A stretch of DNA of 14,654 nucleotides from Methanoculleus sp. UBA374. GTDB lineage: Archaea; Halobacteriota; Methanomicrobia; Methanomicrobiales; Methanoculleaceae. Position 1 is the first letter of the stretch, and each line of letters starts with the position of its first letter. The translations under genes were made by a program, and so were the position numbers. Positions 1 to 6,972 of the stretch are shown piece by piece. The DNA lies in the NCBI GenBank assembly GCA_002508705.1, contig DAYL01000015.1, forward strand, positions 1-14,654. Reading direction: 5' to 3'. Below the pieces are notes generated by a model. That model did not search any database, was not told where the DNA came from, and saw only the letters and a list, made by a program, of their open reading frames with translations.

Positions 1-521
1 ACGTTCCCGGTGGGTTCCGGTGTTACATTCCCGGTCGGTTCCGGTGTCACGCCTCCGCCGGGTACGCTTACGTTCACGAACAGCGTGTATGAGGCGTTCT
101 CAGGAGTGTGGCCCGGAGGCCCGTAAGAATAGGTCACGTTGTCCCCGTCGGTCACATCCGTCACCGCGGGCCCGGTCGTGCCTTCCTCGCCATTCACCCA
201 GTAGGTCCAGTTGTTCGGTGTCCCGTTTACCACCTCGTTCTCAACGTCCGTAATCGAGAAAATGCTTAAATTCCCCTCCTCCGGAGGCAGGTCTTCAGCA
301 ACCTGGTACTCGAACGCTCCGAGAACCGCGGCCCTGTCAAGTGCTCCAAGAACGGTCGTCTGTGGCACCTCATACGGTTCGGTACCGTTAATCGGTGTAA
401 TGTTCACAGACTCACCCTGGTTCAGTTCGACCGGCCCCTCTCCGATCAGGACTGCCGTGCTTGCGGCAGAAAACGACAGGAGAAGAACGAGGCACAGACT
501 GAACAGTAAAGGTCGTTTCAT
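1..521 (-). CDS. Secreted DUF4430-type surface protein (partial, N-terminal part)
   Basis: Translation from the ATG at 521 runs open off the left edge, giving 173 residues. Residues 1-23 form a signal peptide (MKR, then a Leu/Phe-rich core ending near SAAST). Residues 50-135 resemble a DUF4430 (transcobalamin C-terminal-like) domain: an aromatic NNWTYWVNG segment at 103-111 is followed by a TDGDNVTYSYGPPG stretch at 124-137. After residue 152 the chain becomes a Gly/Pro/Thr linker with the repeated octapeptide VTPEPTGN, typical of stalks or domain linkers in Methanomicrobiales surface proteins. Several N-x-S/T sequons (NIT, NGT, NLS, NWT, NVT, NAS, NVS) suggest N-glycosylation outside the cell. 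The start is supported by a six-G ribosome-site tract 7-12 bases upstream and a TATA box near 561-568. What follows the linker is not visible. The family call is by eye; secretion is the firmer statement. Confidence 0.72.
   Translation of the reverse strand, partial: MKRPLLFSLCLVLLLSFSAASTAVLIGEGPVELNQGESVNITPINGTEPYEVPQTTVLGALDRAAVLGAFEYQVAEDLPPEEGNLSIFSITDVENEVVNGTPNNWTYWVNGEEGTTGPAVTDVTDGDNVTYSYGPPGHTPENASYTLFVNVSVPGGGVTPEPTGNVTPEPTGN
3..50 (-). repeat. 24-nt in-frame tandem repeat coding VTPEPTGN
   Basis: Two nearly identical 24-base units (50-27 and 26-3 read on the minus strand) each encode VTPEPTGN, and a third unit begins at the edge (GT of a Val codon). The units differ only at third codon positions (GTG/GTA, CCG/CCC, AAT/AAC), so the repeat is kept at protein level. 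It is probably an extended, glycosylated Pro/Thr linker. Confidence 0.8.
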
Positions 522-525
522 ACAT

Positions 526-568
526 ATCCCCCCTTTCAGGCAGATGAATATCCAATGTAATATAAAAA
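526..568 (-). promoter_or_regulatory. TATA box and G-run ribosome site of the DUF4430-type gene
   Basis: Read on the minus strand, TTTTTATA (568-561) is a good archaeal TATA element about 43 bases from the ATG. A start site about 25 bases downstream would leave a leader of roughly 18 nt. That leader contains GGGGGG (533-528), six bases before the ATG, which can pair with the C-rich 16S 3' end. The FAS1 gene at 1544 has the same arrangement. Confidence 0.6.
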
Positions 569-773
569 TATTGTTATAATTATGATTAAACGCCTACCCA
601 CATGGATCAGGGCCCATATTCCGGACTGCTGCGGCCGGAGAGCCCCACGGTCCCGGTCACGGGCAATTGACGGCACACCCGGTTTGCGTTCTTTCACCGG
701 CCGCGCCTGCAAAGACAGAAGTGACGTTAAGGCTCGGAATAAAGATCGAATACTCGTGATAGAATTCAGAGGA

Positions 774-791
774 CGGCAATGGTGGTTGCCG
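774..791 (-). terminator. Hairpin downstream of the FAS1 gene (possible 3'-end structure)
   Basis: CGGCAA (774-779) and TTGCCG (786-791) form a perfect 6-bp inverted repeat around a 6-base loop, 21 bases past the FAS1 stop codon. No T-run follows on the minus strand, so it may be an RNA 3'-end stabiliser rather than an intrinsic terminator. The rest of the 291-base gap between the two surface genes (522-812) holds only the upstream signals of the DUF4430-type gene; I see no supportable gene there. Confidence 0.35.
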
Positions 792-812
792 CCCCCCATC
801 CTTCTATTACGT

Positions 813-1544
813 TCACTGCACGTTACTCACCGTCTCGTTGAGACCCGCCTCCGGAGTCACGGTCTGGTTCTCGGCCGCCGTCAGGTTCACGCTCTCAGGC
901 ACCAGCACCCGGTCGATGACGTGAATCACACCGTTTGTCGCGTTGGTGTCTGCCTCGGTGACGGTCGCGTTCTCGACCATAACCTCGCCGTCGCTGACGC
1001 TGACGTTCAGGCTCTCACCGGAGAGCGTTGTGAGCGTCGTCTCGTTTCCGGTCTCGTTCCCGCCGAGGAGCCCGCCGAAGATATCGAGAACTCCACCGTC
1101 AGACTCGTTCCCCGTCTGGTTCCCGGTCTCGTTTCCGGTCTGGTTCTCGGTCATGTTTGTGAGGTCCGCTACGGTGTACTCACCTTCAACAACGTGATAC
1201 TGAAGGACCAGGGTCAGGTTTTCGGGCTCGGTCATGAGCCGGAGAACAGTGTCGTTACCGAGGGCGTCGAACGCCTCGTCGCTCGGTGCAAAGACCGTAT
1301 ACGGCCCTCCGGAGTTCAGGGTGTCAAAGAGCCCTGCCACATCCATCGCTTCGGCGAACCTCGTCAGGTTCTGGTCCTGCTCGATGGCGGTGGCGACTGT
1401 CATATTTGCGGTTTCGTTATCCTGTCCGGTCAGGTTCCCGGGTGTCGTTGTTGCATTCTCGTCCCCAACCACTGCCGCCGTCACACCAAACGGCATTGCC
1501 AGAAGGACAAGGATACACACACCTAACGTTGTCCATCGTCTCAT
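813..1544 (-). CDS. Secreted FAS1 (fasciclin) domain protein with sequon-rich insert
   Basis: This 243-residue protein begins with a signal peptide (residues 1-24, hydrophobic core LGVCILVLLAMPFGV). A single FAS1 adhesion domain spans about residues 48-217. Its first conserved box is the GGPYTVFAPSDEAFDAL segment, a YHVVEG segment follows, and the closing box is NGVIHVIDRVLVP. The fold is interrupted at about 130-168 by a low-complexity Asn/Thr/Gly insert of NQTG/NETG repeats around a short hydrophobic GGVLDIFGGLLGG segment. I count about 20 N-x-S/T sequons across the protein. FAS1 proteins are usually extracellular adhesion or matrix proteins; a cell-surface role in a glycosylated envelope is inferred. 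No C-terminal membrane anchor is visible, so it may be released or held by partners. The ATG at 1544 has a G7 tract 9 bases upstream and a TATA box at 1590-1597. Confidence 0.9.
   Translation of the reverse strand: MRRWTTLGVCILVLLAMPFGVTAAVVGDENATTTPGNLTGQDNETANMTVATAIEQDQNLTRFAEAMDVAGLFDTLNSGGPYTVFAPSDEAFDALGNDTVLRLMTEPENLTLVLQYHVVEGEYTVADLTNMTENQTGNETGNQTGNESDGGVLDIFGGLLGGNETGNETTLTTLSGESLNVSVSDGEVMVENATVTEADTNATNGVIHVIDRVLVPESVNLTAAENQTVTPEAGLNETVSNVQ
1105..1155 (-). repeat. Short in-frame NxTG coding repeats inside the FAS1 domain
   Basis: The minus strand encodes consecutive four-residue units N-Q-T-G, N-E-T-G, N-Q-T-G, N-E-S-D, each 12 bases and each carrying an N-glycosylation sequon. 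A further NETGNET pair occurs just downstream in the protein (about 1045-1065). Slippage of 12-base units could change the number of glycan sites without breaking the frame. Confidence 0.7.
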
Positions 1545-1552
1545 ACTATCAT

Positions 1553-1597
1553 CCCCCCCTTGGGAGGAGGGAGAGGATATATATTGAATTATATAAA
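1553..1597 (-). promoter_or_regulatory. TATA box and G-run ribosome site of the FAS1 gene
   Basis: On the minus strand TTTATATA (1597-1590), preceded by a purine-rich GAAGA that fits a BRE, is a strong archaeal TATA box 46 bases from the ATG at 1544. A seven-G run (1559-1553) lies nine bases before the ATG. The spacing gives a leader of about 20-25 nt. Confidence 0.68.
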
Positions 1598-1751
1598 TCT
1601 TCGCATACTTACAATAAACACTGTTTCGGAAGAACGAACCTCAAACACTGAATATTAAAGCAGGCGTCCCGGACGGGCCGGCACCCCCGGTGAGTCCAGG
1701 AAGGCCCCGGTAATCCTTGCGCAATCGGCCGGCCCTCCCCGATTTCAAGGG

Positions 1752-3182
1752 TTACAGCCGTACCAGTACGGCTTTCCCCTCCGTATACTCCTCAAGCGCC
1801 CGGCTGCCGTTTTCCCGGCCGATACCGCTTGCCTTCGTCCCGCCAAACGGTACCTCCGGAGGGATCTTCAGGTGCTGGTTGACCCAGACGATCCCCGCTT
1901 CGAGGCTCTCCGTCGCCCGGGCGATAGTATCCGCGTTCCGGGTCCATACCGATGCCCCGAGACCGTAACGACTATTGTTCGCCGCACTGAGCGCCTCGTC
2001 GAGGTCCGGGACGGCGGCAATCGGCAGCACCGGACCGAAGACCTCCTCCGTGAAGAGAGCGGAATCATACGGAACATCGGTGACGAGCGTCGGCAGGAAG
2101 AAATGACCGCGCTCGTACTCTTTCCCAGCCGGGGCCCGTCCGCCCGCGACGATCTCCCCCTCGTCCCGCTCCCGGGCGGCATCGACCAGGCCGCTGACCC
2201 GCTCAAGGCCCGCCCGGTTGTTCAGCGGGCCCATGCCGACGCCGCGGTCCATACCGTTCCCGACCACAATCGCCCCGACCCGGGCTACCAGACGTCGCAC
2301 GAACTCGTCCGCGATCGATTCAAAGACATAGAGCCTTTTGACCGCCGTGCAGACCTGACCGCAGTTGTAGAACCGCCCCCGGACGACTCCCTCGACCGCC
2401 TTTCCGATATCCGCATCGTCACAAACGATCATCGGGTCGCTGCCTCCGAGTTCCAGCGTGAGGTGCTTCATCGTCGGTGCGGCGTCCAGGGCGACCTGCC
2501 GTCCTGTCTCGACCTCGCCGGTAAACGAAACCTTCCGAACGCCCGGGTTCCTCGCGATCTCCCGGCCGACCGTCTCCCCCGGGCCGGTGACGACGTTCAG
2601 GACACCCGGCGGAAGGCCCGCACCCCAAAGGATCTCCGTGAGCCGCATGCAGGTCAGCGGGGCTGTCGTGGCGGGCTTTAAGACCAGAGTATTCCCCGCC
2701 GCCAGAGCCGCCCCGATCTTCCAGCCCATGATGATCGCCGGCATGTTCCAGGGGATGATCGCGCCGCAGACGCCGAGCGGGCGTCTCCTGACAACGGCAC
2801 GGCCGTATCCCCGGATCTTCATGAACTCTCCCTCTCCTCCCGCAGAGAGGGCATGGTAATACTCGAGGATGTTCGCAAACCCGTTGATCTCGTCGACCGC
2901 TTCGCGGATGGGCTTTCCCTGCTCGGCGGTCAGGAGCGCCCCGAGATCGGTGTTCTGCCGGCGCACCTCCTCTGCTGCGAAGAAGAGGACCTTCGCCCGA
3001 TCCCGGGGACTCTTTCCGGCCCAGTCCCCGAATGCCTCCCCGGCGGCTTCCACAGCGAACCGGACATCGTCCTCGCCCCCAAGCGGCGCCTCATCAACCA
3101 CGTCCCCCGTGGCGGGGTTATGCACGGGAAACACCTTCCCGGAGACCGCGTCGCGCTGCTCACCGTTGATCAGCATCTTCAT
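1752..3182 (-). CDS. NAD(P)-dependent aldehyde dehydrogenase (ALDH superfamily)
   Basis: This is a full-length 476-residue ALDH (the family is usually 450-500). Visible motifs in order are PWNMP at 144-148 (oxyanion Asn146), LVLKPA at 166-171 (cofactor-binding Lys169), SFTGE at 219-223, LELGG at 243-247 (general base Glu244), GQVC at 275-278 (catalytic Cys278) and EEVFGP at 379-384. All key residues are present, so it should oxidise an aldehyde to the acid with NAD(P)+. The fold resembles succinate-semialdehyde and lactaldehyde dehydrogenases, but the substrate cannot be read from sequence. An upstream in-frame start exists at 3224, but it would overlap the MFS gene. The ATG at 3182 (MKMLINGEQ) matches the family N-terminus and lies 8 nt after the MFS stop, with GGATCGGG as a possible ribosome site. 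The gene is probably co-transcribed with the MFS gene. Confidence 0.93.
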   Translation of the reverse strand: MKMLINGEQRDAVSGKVFPVHNPATGDVVDEAPLGGEDDVRFAVEAAGEAFGDWAGKSPRDRAKVLFFAAEEVRRQNTDLGALLTAEQGKPIREAVDEINGFANILEYYHALSAGGEGEFMKIRGYGRAVVRRRPLGVCGAIIPWNMPAIIMGWKIGAALAAGNTLVLKPATTAPLTCMRLTEILWGAGLPPGVLNVVTGPGETVGREIARNPGVRKVSFTGEVETGRQVALDAAPTMKHLTLELGGSDPMIVCDDADIGKAVEGVVRGRFYNCGQVCTAVKRLYVFESIADEFVRRLVARVGAIVVGNGMDRGVGMGPLNNRAGLERVSGLVDAARERDEGEIVAGGRAPAGKEYERGHFFLPTLVTDVPYDSALFTEEVFGPVLPIAAVPDLDEALSAANNSRYGLGASVWTRNADTIARATESLEAGIVWVNQHLKIPPEVPFGGTKASGIGRENGSRALEEYTEGKAVLVRL

Positions 3183-3190
3183 ACCCGATC

Positions 3191-4267
3191 CTATAGACGG
3201 GGGTGGTAATATGCGCACCGGCACCTGCCGACAGGAACAGCCATCGCCGCCGACATCCCGGCCAGCAGGAGGAACGCGGCCAGGAAACCGAACGCTCCGG
3301 CGGCCAGCCCCGCAAGGGCGGGAAGGAGCGTAAACCCGGCGTAAGTTGCGGAATTGAAGAGCCCGGTCATAACGCCCTGCTGAACCCTGGTCTTTGCAAG
3401 GAATGCAAGCGCCGCGACGATCACCACTCCCGCAAGGGCGCCGATGAAGGGAAAGGCATAAGGCGTAACGTAACCCGCCGCCACCGCCCCGGCCATCAGG
3501 ACCGACGAGACCCGGAGGGTCGGGACCGGACGGAGGGAGAAGCGCAGCGCAATGAGCACGGCAACGGCGGTCGCGACGTTGATCGTCGCGAGCTGCAGGG
3601 CAAGGATCGACGGGTCCTGTCCGGTATACTCCGGGTAAACAGCCGCCACCGCCCCGGTCATGCCCACCAGGACGGCTGCTGCGGCAAACAGCCAGAAGTA
3701 GTCCCGGACGATCGGGGAGATGTCGACGCTCGCGAACCCGTCCCGTTCGCTCTCCCGGACCGCGATGCCCATCACGAGCGCAGGGGCGGCAAGCACCGTA
3801 AAGAGGGCAATTCCGGCAAGATGGCTATTGAGGGCCGCATCGAGCCAGCCTGCGGCAAGGAGCCCCACGACCAGGCCCAGGTTCTGGGCCGCCACAACAT
3901 ATCCGCTGACCCGCCCGGACGACGGGTGCGAATTTGCCCACGCAAACGCCGCCGAGAGGAAGAGCCCGGCACCGATCCCCTCCACCACCCGGAAGACGAT
4001 CAGCGGCAACCCGGAAGGAAAGAGCAGGATGAGGACTCCGCTTGCGAAGGTCAGGAGAAGACCGGCACGGATGAACGGTACGCGGCCGATCCGGTCGCTT
4101 GCCATCCCTGCCGGCAGCACCGTAACGAACGTGCCGAGAAAGTAGGCGGCGTAGACCGCACCCTGCATCGCCGCTCCCTCGCCGAAATCGGGAAGCACCG
4201 GGACGACGGCGTTCGAGAGCGCCATCACCACGAATATCCCGAGAAGGACGGGCAGATTCCGGAGCAT
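3191..4267 (-). CDS. Major facilitator superfamily (MFS) transporter
   Basis: This 358-residue, very hydrophobic protein has about eleven or twelve membrane segments. The MFS signature between the second and third helices is clear: G54-MASDRIGR-62, matching GxxSDRxGR. A conserved FRVVEGIGAG segment at 92-101 matches the fourth helix of drug/proton antiporter-like members. It is short for the superfamily (usually 380-400), mainly through short loops, and ends in a small polar tail with two Cys. The substrate is unknown; export of a small organic molecule is plausible. The ATG lies only 2 nt after the fttA stop, so translation is likely coupled to fttA, and the ALDH follows 8 nt later. The pairing with ALDH may mean the two act on related small molecules, which is inference. 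Confidence 0.88.
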   Translation of the reverse strand: MLRNLPVLLGIFVVMALSNAVVPVLPDFGEGAAMQGAVYAAYFLGTFVTVLPAGMASDRIGRVPFIRAGLLLTFASGVLILLFPSGLPLIVFRVVEGIGAGLFLSAAFAWANSHPSSGRVSGYVVAAQNLGLVVGLLAAGWLDAALNSHLAGIALFTVLAAPALVMGIAVRESERDGFASVDISPIVRDYFWLFAAAAVLVGMTGAVAAVYPEYTGQDPSILALQLATINVATAVAVLIALRFSLRPVPTLRVSSVLMAGAVAAGYVTPYAFPFIGALAGVVIVAALAFLAKTRVQQGVMTGLFNSATYAGFTLLPALAGLAAGAFGFLAAFLLLAGMSAAMAVPVGRCRCAYYHPRL

Positions 4268-4269
4268 CC

Positions 4270-6162
4270 CTAGATCATGCGGTAGGTCTCAAGGTTCATG
4301 GGAGAATGCGTCTCGATGCGGTAGCGCTTGTAGATGGAACTTGCAAGGTCGAGGGTCTTGTTCTCGTCGCCGTGGATGGTGAAGATCTTCTCCGGGCGCG
4401 GCTGAAGGTGAGCGACGTAGTTCATCAGCTGCTTCCTGTCCGAGTGGCCGGAGAACCCGTCGCTCGTCACGATCTCGAGGTTGATCACGATCGTCTCGCG
4501 CCACCCGAGCGGGATCTCCCGCCACCCCTTCTGGATGCGCCGCCCGAGCGTCCCTTCCGCCTGGTAGCCGACGAAGACAAGCGCATTGCGCTCATCGGGG
4601 CCGAGAGCCTTGAGATATTCCATCACCGGCCCGCCGTTCAACATGCCGCTCGTGGTGATGATGACGCACGGGTCGCCCGTAATCACCTGCTCGCGGATGG
4701 CCGGCGAGTCCACCTGGACGAACGCCTCGGCAAGGAAGGGGTTGAGGCCCTCGCGGAAGATCTGGTTCCGGAGATCGCTGTTGAGGTACTCCGGGTAGGT
4801 CGTGTGGATGGCCGTCGCTTCCTTGATCATACCGTCGAGGTAGATCTTCACCGGGGGTATCTTCTGCTTCCGGATACCCTCCTCGAGGGCGAGCATGACC
4901 TCCTGCGACCGCCCGACGGCAAACGCAGGGATGATCACCTTGCCGCCGCGCTTGATCGTCCGCGAGACCGTCTCGTAGAGTTTATCCTCCGCGTCTTTCC
5001 TCTGGGGCTGGATATCGTTCGACCCGCCGTAGGTGCTCTCCATGAAGAGCGCCTCAAGGCGGGGAAAGGTCGATACCGCCGGGGAGAAGAGCCGCGTCTT
5101 CTGGTAGTTGAAGTCCCCGGTAAACGCAATGTTGTAGAGACCTTCACCGATATGGAAGTGCGCGATGGCCGACCCGAGGATATGCCCCGCGTTATGGAAG
5201 GTGAGCTTGACGTCGGGGGCGATATCGGTCACGCTGCCGTAGTTGAGGGTGATGGAGTGCTTCATGTAGGTCCGCACCTCGTTTGAGGTGTAGGGGATCT
5301 TATCCGTCTCCTTCCGGACGACGTCAAGGTAGTCGAGCTGAAGCATCGTCGAGAGGTCTCTCGTCGGCGGGGTCGAGTAGACCGGCCCTTCGTAGCCGTA
5401 CTTGAAGAGAAGGGGAACGAGAGCGCAGTGGTCGAGGTGCGCATGGGTGAGCACCACCGCATCGAGCGAGTCGAGCGGATAAATCTCGGGCACGTAGAGG
5501 TACGGCGTCCCGTTCTGGGCGCTGCCCGGCTTCTCCCCGCAGTCCACCAGGATCTTGCTCTCCGGCGTCGAGACCAGGAACGCAGCACGGCCGACCTCAC
5601 GGCAGCATCCGAGCGTGGTGACCCGCAGCCACTGGTCTTTGCTCGTGACCTCCCGGTGGATGCGGCGGCCGATCGCTCGCAGGAACGCCTTGCGTTCGTC
5701 CTTCACCGACCGGAGGTAGGTGCGGATCTGCTTCACCGTCGAACTCTCGATGGGCGGTGTCCGGACAACCTTCGGCGTCCAGCCGATCTGCTTTGTGATC
5801 TCCCGGAGCGTAATGCCGTTCTTGCCGATGACGACGCCGGGCTTCTCCGCCTCGATCAGGACTTCGCCGGTCTCCGGGTCGAAGAAGAGATCGGAGATCC
5901 CCGCACTCTCCGGCACCACGGCCCGGATCTCCTGAGCCGCCCGTTCCGGGTCCTCAAGGATATTCGGGCGCACGACGATGCGCTTCCGGAGGTCGCGCGC
6001 CAGTACTTTTATCAGGTCCGCCTGATCGGCAAACAGTTTCGGATCATCGGTATAAATGACAAGTTCAGGCCCCTCAAACTCGACGTCCGAAATTGCAATC
6101 CCACTGGGAACAATCTTCTCGATCTGCTCCTTAAGGTCCCGGAGTTTCTCATCAATAACCAT
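4270..6162 (-). CDS. fttA: aCPSF1/FttA beta-CASP ribonuclease and transcription termination factor
   Basis: This 630-residue protein has the full archaeal layout. An N-terminal KH-like pair spans about 1-145, and its second KH carries the GKNG loop at 113-116. A metallo-beta-lactamase core follows, with the zinc motif HAHLDH at 240-245, a further ligand in NAGH (His327) and the FTGD aspartate (Asp350). The beta-CASP domain contains FMESTYGG (Glu375), IPAFAVGRSQE, ITTSGMLNGGP, SGHSD (His573) and IHGDE (His597). In Methanococcus and Thermococcus this family cleaves nascent RNA at U-rich ends and terminates transcription; by homology this protein should do the same. It lies 20 nt downstream of psmB, a recurring archaeal neighbourhood. 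AGGA eight bases before the ATG serves as ribosome site. The MFS gene starts 2 nt after its stop. Confidence 0.97.
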   Translation of the reverse strand: MVIDEKLRDLKEQIEKIVPSGIAISDVEFEGPELVIYTDDPKLFADQADLIKVLARDLRKRIVVRPNILEDPERAAQEIRAVVPESAGISDLFFDPETGEVLIEAEKPGVVIGKNGITLREITKQIGWTPKVVRTPPIESSTVKQIRTYLRSVKDERKAFLRAIGRRIHREVTSKDQWLRVTTLGCCREVGRAAFLVSTPESKILVDCGEKPGSAQNGTPYLYVPEIYPLDSLDAVVLTHAHLDHCALVPLLFKYGYEGPVYSTPPTRDLSTMLQLDYLDVVRKETDKIPYTSNEVRTYMKHSITLNYGSVTDIAPDVKLTFHNAGHILGSAIAHFHIGEGLYNIAFTGDFNYQKTRLFSPAVSTFPRLEALFMESTYGGSNDIQPQRKDAEDKLYETVSRTIKRGGKVIIPAFAVGRSQEVMLALEEGIRKQKIPPVKIYLDGMIKEATAIHTTYPEYLNSDLRNQIFREGLNPFLAEAFVQVDSPAIREQVITGDPCVIITTSGMLNGGPVMEYLKALGPDERNALVFVGYQAEGTLGRRIQKGWREIPLGWRETIVINLEIVTSDGFSGHSDRKQLMNYVAHLQPRPEKIFTIHGDENKTLDLASSIYKRYRIETHSPMNLETYRMI

Positions 6163-6170
6163 TAAAATCG

Positions 6171-6180
6171 TCCTAAAAAA
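6171..6180 (-). promoter_or_regulatory. U-tract and ribosome site between psmB and fttA
   Basis: The 20-base psmB-fttA gap reads, on the minus strand, as a T6 run (6180-6175), then AGGA (6174-6171) eight bases before the fttA ATG, then a second T4. Because aCPSF1 acts at U-rich sites, this tract could act as a partial terminator or processing site upstream of the nuclease's own gene. That is inference; the AGGA ribosome site is the firmer part. Confidence 0.45.
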
Positions 6181-6182
6181 TG

Positions 6183-6827
6183 TCAGGATGTCGAGTGGGC
6201 CGCAGACGGCCTCTGCAACCCGCTCTCTATGTGTTCTTCGTATTTCTCCTTCGTTATCACGACCACCATGATGTTCTCGCCGGATGCAGCGTCACGGCGC
6301 ATCGCCGAGCTGACGGCGCGGACGGCGAGGTCCTTTGCCTCGTCCTCCTTCATGTCGGGGCGATACTGGTCCTCGAGCACACCGTAGGCATAGGGAGATC
6401 CCGAGCCGGTAGCGACGATATCCTCTTCCTTCGTCGCTCCGCCCATGGCATCGACGGAGTAGACGCTCGGTCCTTCATCGTCGAACCCGCCCATCAGGAG
6501 CTGGACGTAATACGGGTAGTAGCGGTTCTGATTCAGGTAATTCGAGAGCAGGGTCGATGCCGCACCGACGGACATGGTCTTGCCGCGGCGCATCTCAAAG
6601 AGGTTGCACTCGACCTGCAGTATCCGAACGAGTTGCTGCGCGTCACCGACGCCGCCGGCGGTGGTGAGGCCAATCCTCGGCGTGATCTGATAGATCTTCT
6701 TGGCCCGCTTGCTCGCGATCATGGTTCCCATCGTTGCCCGCATCTCTGTCGCAAGGACAACGCCGCCGTCGAAGATCAGTCCTACCGTGGTTGTGCCTGT
6801 CATTATCTGTTGGGAAATATCAGCCAT
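6183..6827 (-). CDS. psmB: 20S proteasome beta subunit (PsmB)
   Basis: This 214-residue protein is a catalytic archaeal proteasome beta subunit. Residues 1-11 ([11 protein letters not shown]) are the propeptide; autocleavage before Thr12 exposes the nucleophile in G-TTTVG. In mature numbering, Thr1, Glu17 (in ATEMR) and Lys33 form the active site. Asp-x-x-Ser in RRDAASG near the C-terminus gives the supporting Asp166/Ser169 pair, and GSGSPYAYG holds the Ser129 region. Glu at 17, where many subunits have Asp, is as I recall also the Thermoplasma residue. Fourteen beta subunits form the two inner rings that degrade unfolded proteins delivered by PAN-type ATPases. An upstream TTG at 6869 keeps the frame open, but the ATG at 6827 has GGGGTG seven bases before it and gives the normal propeptide. 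It heads the cluster with fttA. Confidence 0.96.
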   Translation of the reverse strand: MADISQQIMTGTTTVGLIFDGGVVLATEMRATMGTMIASKRAKKIYQITPRIGLTTAGGVGDAQQLVRILQVECNLFEMRRGKTMSVGAASTLLSNYLNQNRYYPYYVQLLMGGFDDEGPSVYSVDAMGGATKEEDIVATGSGSPYAYGVLEDQYRPDMKEDEAKDLAVRAVSSAMRRDAASGENIMVVVITKEKYEEHIESGLQRPSAAHSTS

Positions 6828-6833
6828 TGAAGC

Positions 6834-6912
6834 ACCCCTAAAATCATTAAAACACTTTATCTCGCTCAAAAGCGGTTAAGCGTATAGTGATATCATAAAA
6901 CATAAATTTATC
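6834..6912 (-). promoter_or_regulatory. psmB promoter region with ribosome site
   Basis: On the minus strand GGGGTG (6839-6834) is a clear ribosome site for the ATG at 6827. Upstream, an AT-rich stretch with ATAAATTTATG (6911-6901) and a following TTTTATG is the best TATA candidate, which would give a leader of about 50 nt. A nearer GATAAAG (about 6862-6856) is an alternative but would leave almost no leader. The remaining gap to the CBS gene (to 6972) shows nothing else. Confidence 0.5.
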
Positions 6913-6972
6913 GTCGTACCGACTTTTGGGCACGACTTGATAGTCATCCATATACTATATGAATGTTGCCCC

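Noticed and set aside
536..799. 87-residue minus-strand frame between the two surface genes
   Set aside because: Arg-rich sequence with no family features; its C-terminus would read through the TATA box of the DUF4430-type gene, and no ribosome site precedes it.
1105..1155. CRISPR-like short repeats
   Set aside because: The repeats are 12 bases, directly adjacent and in frame; there are no spacers and no cas genes.
582..1526. 314-residue plus-strand open frame
   Set aside because: It lies antisense to the FAS1 gene, whose signal peptide, conserved boxes and promoter are clear; the plus-strand translation has no recognisable domain and crosses the intergenic gap.
3203..4273. 356-residue plus-strand frame opposite the MFS gene
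   Set aside because: Highly charged Arg/Asp/Gly shadow of a membrane-protein gene in GC-rich DNA; the MFS motif and membrane segments are on the other strand.
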